A stretch of 64,000 nucleotides of DNA from Flavobacterium sp. FEMGT703F (GTDB lineage Bacteria; Bacteroidota; Bacteroidia; Flavobacteriales; Flavobacteriaceae): contig PGCN01000018.1 in NCBI GenBank assembly GCA_002786385.1, forward strand, positions 186,001 to 250,000, in the 5' to 3' direction. Each line of letters begins with the position of its first letter. Positions within the stretch are counted from its first letter, which is position 1. Made by a program: the position numbers and the translations under genes. A model generated the notes under the pieces. It did no database searches, was not told the origin of the DNA, and saw nothing but the letters and a program-made list of their open reading frames with translations. Positions 1-8,488 of this stretch are shown one piece after another.

Positions 1-122
1 TCATTCGTCGTTTATATTATTTTAATCGGTCTCATGCAGTCACTCTTCTAGCTCGTGTCATCTTTAAAGTTGCTGAGTCACTGAGTGACTGAGTTGCTGA
101 GTTTTTTGATTCGTTTACTTTT

Positions 123-177
123 TAGCCCCGATTGGAGAGGTTACCTCCGACACTTCGGAGTAACCCGGAAAGCGGGA
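123..177. repeat. TAGCCCCGATT...CGGAAAGCGGGA intergenic element, copy 1
   Basis: A 55-bp element begins TAGCCCCGATT (123-133) and ends CGGAAAGCGGGA (166-177). Its middle has a short hairpin, CTCCGA (145-150) with TCGGAG (155-160). The same two ends occur around a different middle at 31668-31781. Elements of this style are common between genes in Flavobacteriaceae. I know of no defined function. Confidence 0.65.
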
Positions 178-182
178 AAATG

Positions 183-198
183 CCCCGAAGCTTCGGGG
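183..198. repeat. Perfect 16-bp palindrome
   Basis: CCCCGAAG is followed directly by CTTCGGGG, a perfect palindrome between the repeat element and the ftsX start. It has no T-tract, so it is a weak terminator candidate at most. Confidence 0.6.
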
Positions 199-334
199 TG
201 AAAATGCCCGAACCATTCGCTCCTAAAAATTTTGAGCGACAAATTTACATTTAATATAATAAAGTTAAAAGTTTGTGCGTTATAAAGGGGAAAAACAATT
301 TTCTTTATTATTTTTACCCCATAAAATACAGTCT

Positions 335-1210
335 ATGGCATCATCATTTGAAAAGTTTCAGAAACGCAGGGTAATTACCTCTTATTTTTCGGTAGTTTTG
401 AGTATCTTTTTAGTGCTTTTTTTATTGGGTTTATTGGGACTTTTTGTGTTGAATTCCAAGCGCATTTCCAACAATTTTAAGGAAGAAATTGCGATGACTG
501 TTTTCTTTAAAAACGACGCTAACGATACCATCATCAAGGCTTTTGACGAAGAGTTGAAAACGGCCAAATTCGCCAAATCTTACGAATATGTTTCTAAAGA
601 AAAAGCGGCTGAAATGCATAAAAAAGACATAGGCGAAGATTTTATGCAATTCTTAGGTGTGAATCCGTTGCAAAATTCCTTTGACATTTATTTGAAAGCC
701 GATTATGTAGTGAACGACAGTATTGCTAAAATCCAGAACCGTTTGCGCAAAAACGAGATGATTGCGGATATCGTATACGACAAACAATTGGTGGATAAAG
801 TCAACGATAAAATTCAGGAAGTCAGTCTGTGGATACTTATTTTCAGCGGGATTTTTGCGGTTATTTCGGTGTTGCTCATCAACAGTTCGCTGCGTTTGTC
901 GATTTATGCGAATCGCTTTATCATTAAAACAATGCAAATGGTTGGCGCGACCAAATCATTCATCCGTAAACCTTTTATTGTTAGAAGTTTGATTCTCGGA
1001 TTGATTGGTTCGTTATTGGCGGTATTTGCTTTGATTGGCGTTTTGGTGTATTTCGAAACCAATTATGATAACTTGGGCATTATGGACAATCAACTGGCTA
1101 TTGCCGCTGTTTTATTAGGCGTTGTGGTTTTAGGAATGTTGATTACTTGGTTGAGCACCTTTTTTGCCACCCAACGCTTTTTGAATTTAAGAACAGACGA
1201 TCTTTATTGA
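335..1210 (+). CDS. ftsX: Cell division protein FtsX (ABC-type permease)
   Basis: FtsX is the membrane half of the FtsEX complex, which couples cytosolic ATP hydrolysis to activation of periplasmic wall hydrolases at the division site. The 291-residue product has the family layout: a basic N-terminus (FEKFQKRR), TM1 at about 20-39, a periplasmic domain of about 120 residues, then TM2 (about 165-184), TM3 (about 216-240) and TM4 (about 255-278). The MVGATKSFIRKPF segment between TM2 and TM3 is typical. The frame stays open to a GTG at 275, but the ATG at 335 gives the usual flavobacterial N-terminus. ftsE is not adjacent. It heads a co-directional run with the DUF3098 gene, uppP and truB, an order I recognise from flavobacteria. 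Confidence 0.93.
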   Translation: MASSFEKFQKRRVITSYFSVVLSIFLVLFLLGLLGLFVLNSKRISNNFKEEIAMTVFFKNDANDTIIKAFDEELKTAKFAKSYEYVSKEKAAEMHKKDIGEDFMQFLGVNPLQNSFDIYLKADYVVNDSIAKIQNRLRKNEMIADIVYDKQLVDKVNDKIQEVSLWILIFSGIFAVISVLLINSSLRLSIYANRFIIKTMQMVGATKSFIRKPFIVRSLILGLIGSLLAVFALIGVLVYFETNYDNLGIMDNQLAIAAVLLGVVVLGMLITWLSTFFATQRFLNLRTDDLY

Positions 1211-1261
1211 TTGTTGATTCAAGAATAACGATTTTTGATTTAAGAATTAAAGAAATAATAC

Positions 1262-1498
1262 ATGAAAAACAACGAGCAAAAGCCGGATTTTCTTTTTGAA
1301 AAGGTAAACTACAAAATATTACTCATCGGTATTGCCGTGATTGCTTTGGGCTTTATCCTAATGAGTGGCGGTGGCAGCGATGACCCGAAAGTATGGAATG
1401 ATGAAGTATTCAATTTTCGCAGAATCCGTTTGGCACCAACCGTTGTTTTGATTGGTTTCGGGATTACCATTTATTCGATTTTCAAGAAAAGCAAATAG
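1262..1498 (+). CDS. DUF3098 small membrane protein
   Basis: A 78-residue protein with two predicted membrane helices (about 18-36 and 57-74). They are joined by a short loop containing GGGSDDPKVWNDEVFNFRR, and the C-terminus is basic. This matches the DUF3098 family, which sits between ftsX and uppP in many Bacteroidota. No function is established. Its position suggests an envelope or division role, but that is inference from neighbours only. It starts 51 bases after ftsX. Confidence 0.85.
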   Translation: MKNNEQKPDFLFEKVNYKILLIGIAVIALGFILMSGGGSDDPKVWNDEVFNFRRIRLAPTVVLIGFGITIYSIFKKSK

Positions 1499-1503
1499 AC
1501 ATA

Positions 1504-1590
1504 TTAGACACCTTAGTCCCGAAGGTTCGGGATAGACTTCTTAGAAGTGTTTATCTAAGGTCTAATGATCTAATAATCTAACAATCTAAC
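1504..1590. repeat. Multi-hairpin spacer between DUF3098 and uppP
   Basis: An outer imperfect stem (TTAGACACCTTAG at 1504-1516 with CTAAGGTCTAA at 1555-1565) encloses two hairpins: TCCCGAA-GG-TTCGGGA (1517-1532) and ACTTC-TTA-GAAGT (1536-1548). Together they could fold as a three-way junction. A short tandem run of 'atctaa(c/t)' units (1568-1590) follows, right up to the uppP start codon. Confidence 0.6.
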
Positions 1591-1591
1591 C

Positions 1592-2401
1592 ATGGATTAC
1601 ATTCAAGCGATACTCATCGCCATAATCGAAGGCTTAACCGAATACTTGCCGGTTTCTTCGACAGCTCACATGATTTTTACCAGCTCCTTTTTCGGTATCC
1701 AAGAAGACGACTTTGTAAAATTATTTCAGGTTTCGATTCAATTCGGAGCCATTTTAGCGGTGGTGGTTTTGTATTGGCGAAAGTTTTTCGATTTCAGTAA
1801 ACTCAGCTTTTACCTCAAATTGGCTTGTGCTGTCATTCCGGCTTTGGTTTTGGGAAAATTGTTCGACGACAAGATTGAAGCCGTATTGGGTGACCCGATT
1901 CCTATTGCGATTGTCTTAATAATCGGCGGAATTATATTGTTATTTATTGACGGTCGTTTTAACCATCCTACCGTCGCTAATGAAGAAGACATTACCGTTA
2001 AAAAAGCGGTTACCATTGGCTTTTGGCAATGTTTGGCGATGATGCCCGGTACCAGTCGTTCTGCAGCCTCTATTATTGGCGGAATGCAACAAGGATTGAC
2101 GAGAGAAACGGCGGCGGAATTTTCGTTTTTCTTGGCGGTTCCTACCATGTTGGCGGTAACAACTTATTCGTTGTTCTTGAAAACTTATGAAGCTTCTCAG
2201 CTTAAAGGTTACGAATTGCTGACGCAATCTTCCGATAATTTAAAACTGTTTGTAGTGGGCAACATCGTGGCGTTTATAGTCGCCGTGATCGCCATTAAAT
2301 TTTTCATCGGCATCATCAAAAAATACGGTTTTAAACCTTGGGGATATTACCGAATTATAGCTGGTGTAGCCTTGCTGATTTACTTCTCTTTAAACCGATA
2401 G
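1592..2401 (+). CDS. uppP: Undecaprenyl-diphosphatase UppP (BacA family)
   Basis: This integral membrane enzyme converts undecaprenyl pyrophosphate to undecaprenyl phosphate, recycling the lipid carrier for peptidoglycan and other surface polymers. Overexpression in other bacteria gives bacitracin resistance. The 269 residues match the family length. The two signature motifs are present: EGLTEYLPVSSTAH at 13-26 (acidic E13/E17, H26) and PGTSRS at 152-157 with the catalytic-type Arg156. Several hydrophobic helices follow and the protein ends in a membrane segment. Only three bases separate it from truB, so the two are very likely cotranscribed. Confidence 0.95.
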   Translation: MDYIQAILIAIIEGLTEYLPVSSTAHMIFTSSFFGIQEDDFVKLFQVSIQFGAILAVVVLYWRKFFDFSKLSFYLKLACAVIPALVLGKLFDDKIEAVLGDPIPIAIVLIIGGIILLFIDGRFNHPTVANEEDITVKKAVTIGFWQCLAMMPGTSRSAASIIGGMQQGLTRETAAEFSFFLAVPTMLAVTTYSLFLKTYEASQLKGYELLTQSSDNLKLFVVGNIVAFIVAVIAIKFFIGIIKKYGFKPWGYYRIIAGVALLIYFSLNR

Positions 2402-2404
2402 CCA

Positions 2405-3109
2405 TTGAAAACTGCTGAAGATTTTTTGCAAGGTCAGGTCTTGCTCATCGACAAACCGCTCACTTGGTCGTCCTTCCAGGCAGTGAATAAACTGAAATAT
2501 GTTTTAAAAAGAAAATACGATCTTCCTAAAAAATTCAAAATCGGTCATGCCGGTACTTTAGATCCGTTAGCTACTGGATTACTGATTGTTTGCACCGGAA
2601 AGTTCACCAAAATGATTCCGGAAATTCAAGGTCAGGCGAAAGAATACACCGGAACCATAGTCTTGGGCGCCACCACGCCGTCGTACGATAGAGAAACGGA
2701 AGTTGACGCCACTTTCCCAACCGAACACATCACCGCTGAATTAATCGAAGCCACGCTTCAACAGTTTTTAGGCGAAATCGACCAAAAACCACCGGTATTT
2801 TCGGCCATCAAAAAAGATGGGAAGCGTTTGTACGAACACGCTCGTGAAGGTTCTGAGGTGGAAATCGAAGCCCGAAAAACCACCATCTACGAATTTGAAA
2901 TTACTCGTAAAGCGTTGCCGGAAATTGATTTCAGGGTTAAATGTAGTAAAGGTACTTACATTCGCTCCTTGGCTTATGATTTTGGAAAGGCATTGCAATC
3001 AGGCGGTTATTTATCGGTTTTGCGCCGCACTAAAATTGGGGATTACTCCGTGGAAAACGGAATCACTCCGGAAGCTTTTGAACAAAAAATAAATGCCGAT
3101 GAAGCCTAA
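2405..3109 (+). CDS. truB: tRNA pseudouridine(55) synthase TruB
   Basis: TruB makes pseudouridine 55 in the T-loop of tRNAs. The 234-residue protein has the signature GHAGTLDPLATGLL, in which Asp53 is the catalytic aspartate, and the downstream KGTYIRSLAYDFG motif. The start is a TTG three bases after the uppP stop. It gives MKTAEDFLQGQVLLIDKPL, the expected N-terminus, and there is no suitable ATG before the catalytic domain. The last 17 bases overlap the next gene, which implies translational coupling. Confidence 0.95.
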   Translation: MKTAEDFLQGQVLLIDKPLTWSSFQAVNKLKYVLKRKYDLPKKFKIGHAGTLDPLATGLLIVCTGKFTKMIPEIQGQAKEYTGTIVLGATTPSYDRETEVDATFPTEHITAELIEATLQQFLGEIDQKPPVFSAIKKDGKRLYEHAREGSEVEIEARKTTIYEFEITRKALPEIDFRVKCSKGTYIRSLAYDFGKALQSGGYLSVLRRTKIGDYSVENGITPEAFEQKINADEA

Positions 3110-3662
3110 ATTATGGTTGTTGTTTCTGGGTTTATTTCAATTGGGTTTTGCCCAAGTAGTAACAGTAAAACCGGAAATGTTTCCCGAAGACGACAAACCC
3201 TTTTACAAAAAATTTGAACTTTCGTCTCCTTTAAGAGTCAATCAATATGCAGGTGAAGTCAATCCTTACACCGGAGAAAACGAACCTTGGTTTTTGTTGG
3301 ATGGTTTGAGTGCCAGAGCCGGAATCGGGACGCATTACGACAAATGGGTTGGCGTTGGAATCAACGTTGGTATCGATTGGAAAGCCAATAAAGGCTTGAT
3401 AGTAGCACCCGTTTTTGGTTCCCTACGCTTGAGTCCGAAAGTAGGCGAAGACACCAGAATCACGACTGAAATTGGCTATGGCAGAAGTCTGTCGCTAACC
3501 GGTGATAAGCTTTCCGGGAATTTCCAAAAAATCAGCTTAGGCTTGGAAGACGACGACAGTGGTTTAGGCTTGTATATAGAATTGTGCCAATACGGCTTTT
3601 CAAAAGTTACCCCGGAAAGAATTGGTAGTTTCTCGATTGGCCTATACTACATCATGTTTTAA
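3093..3662 (+). CDS. Putative outer-membrane beta-barrel protein
   Basis: A 189-residue exported protein of unknown function. It begins with a signal peptide ending LGFAQ, and a second in-frame ATG at 3099 would give a cleaner one. The rest has alternating short beta segments (ARAGIGTHYDKWVGVGINVG, IELCQYGFSKV) and ends in phenylalanine (GLYYIMF), as outer-membrane barrels do. It overlaps truB by 17 bases, so it belongs to the ftsX-truB run. Its last 21 bases overlap, tail to tail, the thioredoxin-like gene on the other strand. I do not recognise a named family. Confidence 0.75.
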   Translation: MPMKPKLWLLFLGLFQLGFAQVVTVKPEMFPEDDKPFYKKFELSSPLRVNQYAGEVNPYTGENEPWFLLDGLSARAGIGTHYDKWVGVGINVGIDWKANKGLIVAPVFGSLRLSPKVGEDTRITTEIGYGRSLSLTGDKLSGNFQKISLGLEDDDSGLGLYIELCQYGFSKVTPERIGSFSIGLYYIMF

Positions 3663-4262
3663 CTCGGCTGCAGCCATAACTGCCATGATTTCTTGCTGAG
3701 TTGACAATCCTTTATCGTGCAAATACCACAATTGCAAATTGGTTTTCGCCGTTTCATCCACCACACCATGTTCCGCTTTGTAATCTAAAATCAATTGCTT
3801 AGCCTCTTGCGGTCTTGGCCCGAAATCACCCAAAACTTCCAAAGTATTTTTATCGATGACAATTAATTTAGGAATGCTTCGGGCGCCGTTGGTTAGGAAC
3901 AAATTCATCAAAGCATCATTGTCATCACGCAGGGCTATTTTCATTTCAATATTCGGAGACAACTCGGCCATTTTATGGAAAATGGGTACCAACTGTGCTG
4001 CATCGCCACACCAACCTTCAGAAATAACCAACCAGAAATAGTCGCCTTTTAATTCTTTTAATTGCTCGGCAAATTCCGCTGCCACAGTCATGGTTTTGTC
4101 CAAACGATTCATTCGAGTAACATTAAGCTCCGAGTAATGCGTTAAGGCTTCCGATTGCTCATGTCCGGTTGACTTGCCTTCTTTCAGCAAGGTATCAATG
4201 GTGTTTCTGTAGTTTTCGTAGGTTATACTGTTCGCTACACTGCTTTGAATGATAGATTCCAT
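3642..4262 (-). CDS. Thioredoxin-like family protein (WCGD type)
   Basis: A 206-residue cytosolic protein without a signal peptide. Its central thioredoxin-like fold contains SEGWCGDAAQ (about residues 81-90) where thioredoxins have WCGPC, so only one of the two redox cysteines remains. The cis-proline region is ARSIPKLIVID. This matches the thioredoxin_9-like group common in Bacteroidota. A classical dithiol reductase role is therefore unlikely, and a monothiol, peroxidase-like or binding role is possible. A TAGCTTTG -7 box on this strand at 4282-4289 suits the ATG at 4262. Its 3' end overlaps the convergent barrel gene by 21 bases. Confidence 0.85.
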   Translation of the reverse strand: MESIIQSSVANSITYENYRNTIDTLLKEGKSTGHEQSEALTHYSELNVTRMNRLDKTMTVAAEFAEQLKELKGDYFWLVISEGWCGDAAQLVPIFHKMAELSPNIEMKIALRDDNDALMNLFLTNGARSIPKLIVIDKNTLEVLGDFGPRPQEAKQLILDYKAEHGVVDETAKTNLQLWYLHDKGLSTQQEIMAVMAAAELKHDVV

Positions 4263-4281
4263 AAATGTGAATTTGATGTTG

Positions 4282-4289
4282 CAAAGCTA
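4282..4289 (-). promoter_or_regulatory. Putative -7 box of the thioredoxin-like gene
   Basis: TAGCTTTG on the minus strand matches the Bacteroidota -7 consensus TAnnTTTG, 20 bases before the start codon at 4262. No clear TTG -33 element is seen at the usual distance. Confidence 0.5.
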
Positions 4290-4369
4290 CAAAACCCTTC
4301 AGTATTTAAAAGTGATAAATGTTACTCAACAATATTTTTAACGAATACTACAGCAAAACAGAATATGTT

Positions 4370-4377
4370 TATATTTG
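4370..4377 (+). promoter_or_regulatory. Putative -7 box of the pyrH leader
   Basis: TATATTTG fits TAnnTTTG and is followed by GCAACAC, the usual flavobacterial start-site context. It lies about 145 bases before pyrH, so the transcript would carry a leader of roughly 140 bases. Confidence 0.5.
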
Positions 4378-4384
4378 CAACACT

Positions 4385-4521
4385 TTTGACCGGAAAGCGA
4401 ATCCTAACTTTTTTCAACAAAAACAATGGCTGCGCCTTAGTGACAAAAGCAAAACTAACACAACTGATGACTCGAGCTCAAAGAGCAACAGCATGACTCC
4501 TAACTAAAAATATACACAAGA
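4385..4521 (+). promoter_or_regulatory. Long pyrH leader with mini-ORFs
   Basis: The predicted leader contains a 4-codon ORF (ATG at 4424-4426 region, MAAP) and a 9-codon ORF at 4467-4496 (MTRAQRATA). A small GCTC-AAA-GAGC hairpin overlaps the second ORF. Either could act in translational control of pyrH. This is inference from layout only. Confidence 0.3.
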
Positions 4522-5229
4522 ATGAAATACAAAAGAATTCTTCTGAAATTGAGTGGCGAAGCCTTGATGGGCGACAGACAATACGGTATCGACCCTAAGC
4601 GTTTGGCCGAATATGCAGACGAAATCAAAGAAATCCACGACAAAGGTGTTGAAATTGCCATTGTTATCGGCGGTGGAAACATTTTCAGAGGCGTTGCCGG
4701 AGCCACTAACGGTATGGATCGTGTACAAGGCGATTATATGGGGATGTTAGCCACCGTGATTAATGGTATGGCATTGCAAGGTGCTTTGGAAGACAAAGGC
4801 ATGTTGACCCGTTTGCAAACCGCTTTGAAAATTGAAGCGATAGCTGAGCCTTACATCAAAAGAAGAGCTGTTCGCCATTTGGAAAAAGGCAGAATCGTGA
4901 TTTTTGGTGCCGGGACCGGAAATCCATATTTTACCACTGATACTGCAGCGGTTTTGCGCGGCATTGAAGTACATGCTGATGTGATTTTAAAAGGCACTCG
5001 TGTTGACGGTGTATACGATGCCGATCCGGAGAAAAACCCGAATGCCGTGAAGTTTGAAAGTATTACCTTTGATGATGTCCTTAAAAAAGGATTGAATGTA
5101 ATGGATACGACAGCATTTACCTTGAGTCAGGAAAACGAATTGCCGATAGTGGTATTCGATATGAATAAAAAAGGCAACTTACTTAAAATTTGCGAAGGCG
5201 AAAACATAGGAACAGTAGTTAAAATATAG
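4522..5229 (+). CDS. pyrH: UMP kinase PyrH
   Basis: PyrH phosphorylates UMP to UDP with ATP, the committed step toward UTP and CTP. At 235 residues it has the normal bacterial length. Visible motifs are the N-terminal phosphate loop [10 protein letters not shown], the glycine-rich [26 protein letters not shown] and the YDADPEKNP segment of the amino-acid-kinase fold. It is followed by frr, the widespread bacterial pairing. rpsB and tsf, which often precede pyrH, are not here; instead it has its own long leader. Confidence 0.97.
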   Translation: MKYKRILLKLSGEALMGDRQYGIDPKRLAEYADEIKEIHDKGVEIAIVIGGGNIFRGVAGATNGMDRVQGDYMGMLATVINGMALQGALEDKGMLTRLQTALKIEAIAEPYIKRRAVRHLEKGRIVIFGAGTGNPYFTTDTAAVLRGIEVHADVILKGTRVDGVYDADPEKNPNAVKFESITFDDVLKKGLNVMDTTAFTLSQENELPIVVFDMNKKGNLLKICEGENIGTVVKI

Positions 5230-5240
5230 TTGTCAGTTGT

Positions 5241-5288
5241 ATGTTGTAGGTTATATGTTAAAAACTTACAACTCACAACCTACAACAT
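5241..5288. repeat. Perfect 12-bp stem hairpin in the pyrH-frr spacer
   Basis: ATGTTGTAGGTT (5241-5252) pairs perfectly with AACCTACAACAT (5277-5288) around a 24-base loop. The same sequence family forms a 17-bp stem in the asnS-rpoN spacer. There is no T-tract, so this is not a standard terminator and transcription into frr is expected to continue. Confidence 0.75.
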
Positions 5289-5303
5289 AAAACTTTTAAA
5301 AAA

Positions 5304-5864
5304 ATGGAAGAAATTGAATTTATCTTAGACAGCACTAAAGAATCTATGAACGGTTCTGTGGCGCATTTGGAAAAAGAATTTTTAAACATTCGCGCCGGAA
5401 AAGCAACCCCTCAAATGTTGGGCGGTGTGTTTGTTGACTATTATGGCTCACAAACCCCATTATCACAAGTAGCTAACATTAATGTTCCTGATGCGCGTAC
5501 TATTACCGTTACGCCTTGGGAGAAAAGCATGTTGCATCCTATCGAAAAAGCTATTATGATTGCCAACTTAGGGTTTAACCCTATGAACAATGGTGACAAC
5601 ATTATCATTAGTGTTCCGCCGTTAACAGAGGAAAGAAGACGCGACTTGGTAAAACAAGCCAAAGCGGAAGCAGAAGACGCTAAAATCGGTATCCGCAACG
5701 CTCGTAAAGATGCCAACACCGAAATCAAAAAATTAGAAAAAGAAGGCACTTCGGAAGATGACTGCAAAAAAGCAGAAGAAGATGTTCAAAAATTAACTGA
5801 TGCTTATATCAAAAAAATTGAAGAACATTTGGTCATCAAAGAAGCCGAAATTATGAAAGTGTAA
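5304..5864 (+). CDS. frr: Ribosome recycling factor
   Basis: Frr acts with EF-G to split post-termination ribosomes. At 186 residues it matches the usual 185, with the family motifs LNIRAGKATPQML, the central beta domain (VNVPDARTITVTPWEKS-like region) and the long charged helices near the C-terminus (EERRRDLVKQAKAEAEDAK). It is cotranscribed with pyrH through a 74-base spacer and followed by a good terminator at 5883-5908. Confidence 0.97.
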   Translation: MEEIEFILDSTKESMNGSVAHLEKEFLNIRAGKATPQMLGGVFVDYYGSQTPLSQVANINVPDARTITVTPWEKSMLHPIEKAIMIANLGFNPMNNGDNIIISVPPLTEERRRDLVKQAKAEAEDAKIGIRNARKDANTEIKKLEKEGTSEDDCKKAEEDVQKLTDAYIKKIEEHLVIKEAEIMKV

Positions 5865-5882
5865 CTTTTGTTAATTCATACT

Positions 5883-5908
5883 AAAATCCGTCTCGTACGG
5901 ATTTTTTT
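5883..5908 (+). terminator. Rho-independent terminator after frr
   Basis: AAAATCCGT (5883-5891) and ACGGATTTT (5897-5905) form a 9-bp stem with a 5-base loop, followed by a T-run. It ends the pyrH-frr transcript. Confidence 0.85.
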
Positions 5909-5913
5909 ATTCC

Positions 5914-5921
5914 TATTTTTG
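5914..5921 (+). promoter_or_regulatory. Putative -7 box of the DUF5686 gene
   Basis: TATTTTTG matches TAnnTTTG just after the frr terminator and 29 bases before the next start codon. A TTG at -33 is not obvious. Confidence 0.45.
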
Positions 5922-5949
5922 TAAGCCGTTTTGTATCAATTCCTTTCCA

Positions 5950-8436
5950 ATGAAGCTACTGCCTTTTTTGTTTCTTTTTTGCACCTTGTCTCTGCAGGCA
6001 CAGTTTCAAATTAACGGTATTGTAAAAGATTCACAAACCAAAAAAGCACTGCCTTTTGCCACCATTGCCACCGAAAACGGAACCGTTTCCATAGCCGATG
6101 TCGATGGTAAATTCAGTTTCACTTTGCTTACACCACCCGAGATTTTAAAAATTTCTTATGTTGGTTATCAATCGCAAACCATTTCCTTATTCGAAAAGAA
6201 ACCTTACTTCACCATCTTGCTTTCACCGCAAACCGATGCGTTACAAGAAGTAGTCCTAAGCACTGAAAATCCGGCTAACGATCTTATTCGAAAAGTCATT
6301 ACCAATAAAAACAATAATAATCCGCTCAAAAAACTAACTGCTTTTCAGTACAAAACCTATAACAAACTCTTAGTAACCGCTAATCCTGACTCTATTTCGG
6401 GTAAAATAGATACTGTTTTTGCCGATTTTACAACCAAAGACAAAATCGCCAAAATAGATTCCTCCGACTACAAATTCAAAAAACTCATCACCAAACAGCA
6501 TTTGTTTTTAACCGAAAAAGTCTCTCAGTTTCAATTCGAAAAACCGCTATTGAAAGAAACCATACTCGGCACCAAAATGGCCGGTTTTAAAGAGCCAATT
6601 TATGAATTGTTGGGTTTTAGTTTGCAATCGTCTTCGGTGTACGACGATAAATACGAACTGTTCGAAACCAAATACAAAAGCCCGATTGCTGATAAAGCCC
6701 TTAAAGAATATCGATACAAAATATTAGATACTACTACCATTGCCAATCGCAACGTGGTTGTGGTGTATTTTAAGAATAAAATCAGCCGCAAAGGATTGGA
6801 AGGTTTGCTGTACATCGATATAGAAAATTTTGCCGTAGCCAAAGCAGTAATGCGCATTCGCAGTGTTTTAAACATTACCGGAACACACGAGTTTAGGTAT
6901 TTGAGTGAAGAAAAAGTTTGGTTTCCTACACGCAAAAACTTCAAAATCATCAAAGGTAAAAGCAAAGAACCAACCGCGGTTTTGGGTGGTCGCATTGAGT
7001 TTGCTGCCGAAGACGATGACAATCAAATTCGTAAAGACGCTTCCGATTTTACCTATCTCGCCTCCGAAATGCAAGTCTACGATTTGCAAGTGAATCCGAA
7101 ATTGAAAATCAAAAAAACAGCCATTGCCATCGATGTTAAAGCCAATGCTAATCAAAGAGACGAAACTTTTTGGCAAGAAAACAGAAGCGACAGTTTGGAC
7201 ACGAGAAGCGAAAGAACCTATGTCGTTTTAGACAGTGTAGTAACGAAGGAAAAAATTGAGAAAAAAATCAAATTCGGACGAAAAATCATCAACGGTTATT
7301 TGCCTTTCGGACCAATAGATTTTGATTTGCGCTACTTGTTGAGCTACAACAATTACGAGGGATTTCGTTTGGGATTGGGCGGTGTAACCAACGAACAATT
7401 TTCCAAAATATTCCGTTTAGAAGGCTATGCCGCATACGGTTTGAAAGACGAAAAAAACAAATACCATATAGGCAGTGCTATCCGCGTAGGCAACTTCTCA
7501 AACACCTGGATTGGCGGCTCTTTTACCGATGATGTTCGGGAGATTGCGAGTACCAATTTTGCTATTGACAAAAGGGTTTTCAAGTTGTACGATCCGCGAC
7601 CGATTAACATCAGCACCTTTTACAACCATCAAACCTGGCGGGCGTTTATAGAAACCAAAATCATCCCGAAAACGGAAAGTATTTGGCAAATTGCACACAG
7701 CGACATCACGCCTTTATTCGATTATACCTTTGTGTACAAAGACCAATTGTTTCGCAACTTCGCCATGACCTCTGCTATGGTTTCGATTCAGTGGAATCCG
7801 AACAGCGCCTACATGCAAACGCCTAACGGCAAAATTGAATACGAAAAACGGTATCCGAAATTCACTTTTCAGTTGACCAAATCACTGTCGAATTTTTTCA
7901 ATAACGACTTCGAGTTCAGCAAAATTGATGCGCGCATCGAATACGAAAAAAAATACCTCAATGGCCAAAAATCGGCTGTCTTACTCCAAGGCGGTTATGT
8001 TTTCGGCGACTTACCGTTGACGCATTTGTACAATACTTCGCCCAACAATTTAACCAAAGACAATTTGCTGCAACGAGTTACCATAGCCGGTAAAAACAGC
8101 TTTGAAACGATGTATTTCAATGAATTTTTCTCGACCGAATTTGTGATGCTGCAGTTCAAACACGGCTTCAAACGCGTGGAATTGTTCAAAAAAGTTAAAC
8201 CGTCTTTGGTATTGGTAACGCGTATGGCCTGGGGCAATCTTAAAAATCCGGAAGACCATATCGGCATTGAATTCAAGACTTTAGACCGTGGTTTCTTTGA
8301 ATCGGGCATCGAGTTGAACCAAATTTACAAAGGTTTCGGTTTGACCGGATTTTACCGTTACGGCCCGAATCAATTGGCGCGTTTGGAAGACAACATTGCC
8401 ATTAAGTTGAGTTTTGTACTTGATTTGGGATTATAA
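5950..8436 (+). CDS. DUF5686 / carboxypeptidase-regulatory-like surface protein
   Basis: An 828-residue exported protein. It has a signal peptide (ending SLQAQ, about 1-18), then a carboxypeptidase-regulatory-like beta domain at about 20-95 (NGIVKDSQTKKALPFATI, then DVDGKFSF and ISYVGYQSQT), the same N-terminal module used by many Bacteroidota TonB-linked outer-membrane proteins. The remaining roughly 730 residues are rich in aromatic beta strands and end in LSFVLDLGL, consistent with an outer-membrane barrel. The layout fits the DUF5686 family, whose function is unknown. It appears monocistronic, with its own -7 box and the frr terminator upstream. Confidence 0.82.
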   Translation: MKLLPFLFLFCTLSLQAQFQINGIVKDSQTKKALPFATIATENGTVSIADVDGKFSFTLLTPPEILKISYVGYQSQTISLFEKKPYFTILLSPQTDALQEVVLSTENPANDLIRKVITNKNNNNPLKKLTAFQYKTYNKLLVTANPDSISGKIDTVFADFTTKDKIAKIDSSDYKFKKLITKQHLFLTEKVSQFQFEKPLLKETILGTKMAGFKEPIYELLGFSLQSSSVYDDKYELFETKYKSPIADKALKEYRYKILDTTTIANRNVVVVYFKNKISRKGLEGLLYIDIENFAVAKAVMRIRSVLNITGTHEFRYLSEEKVWFPTRKNFKIIKGKSKEPTAVLGGRIEFAAEDDDNQIRKDASDFTYLASEMQVYDLQVNPKLKIKKTAIAIDVKANANQRDETFWQENRSDSLDTRSERTYVVLDSVVTKEKIEKKIKFGRKIINGYLPFGPIDFDLRYLLSYNNYEGFRLGLGGVTNEQFSKIFRLEGYAAYGLKDEKNKYHIGSAIRVGNFSNTWIGGSFTDDVREIASTNFAIDKRVFKLYDPRPINISTFYNHQTWRAFIETKIIPKTESIWQIAHSDITPLFDYTFVYKDQLFRNFAMTSAMVSIQWNPNSAYMQTPNGKIEYEKRYPKFTFQLTKSLSNFFNNDFEFSKIDARIEYEKKYLNGQKSAVLLQGGYVFGDLPLTHLYNTSPNNLTKDNLLQRVTIAGKNSFETMYFNEFFSTEFVMLQFKHGFKRVELFKKVKPSLVLVTRMAWGNLKNPEDHIGIEFKTLDRGFFESGIELNQIYKGFGLTGFYRYGPNQLARLEDNIAIKLSFVLDLGL

Positions 8437-8488
8437 AAAGACAACAAACCAAGGATTATCAGCCTTTATAATTTCCGAATGGGTTTCG

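Larger units (their letters stand above)
1..334. other. Intergenic region before ftsX, repeat-rich, no gene seen
   Basis: No convincing coding sequence is visible here. The stretch holds a low-complexity run of 'ctgagt/gactgag' units at about 72-104, a flavobacterial-style element at 123-177, and a perfect 16-bp palindrome (CCCCGAAG/CTTCGGGG) at 183-198. It probably separates an unseen upstream gene from the ftsX operon, and one or more of the hairpins may end transcription from it. Confidence 0.6.
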
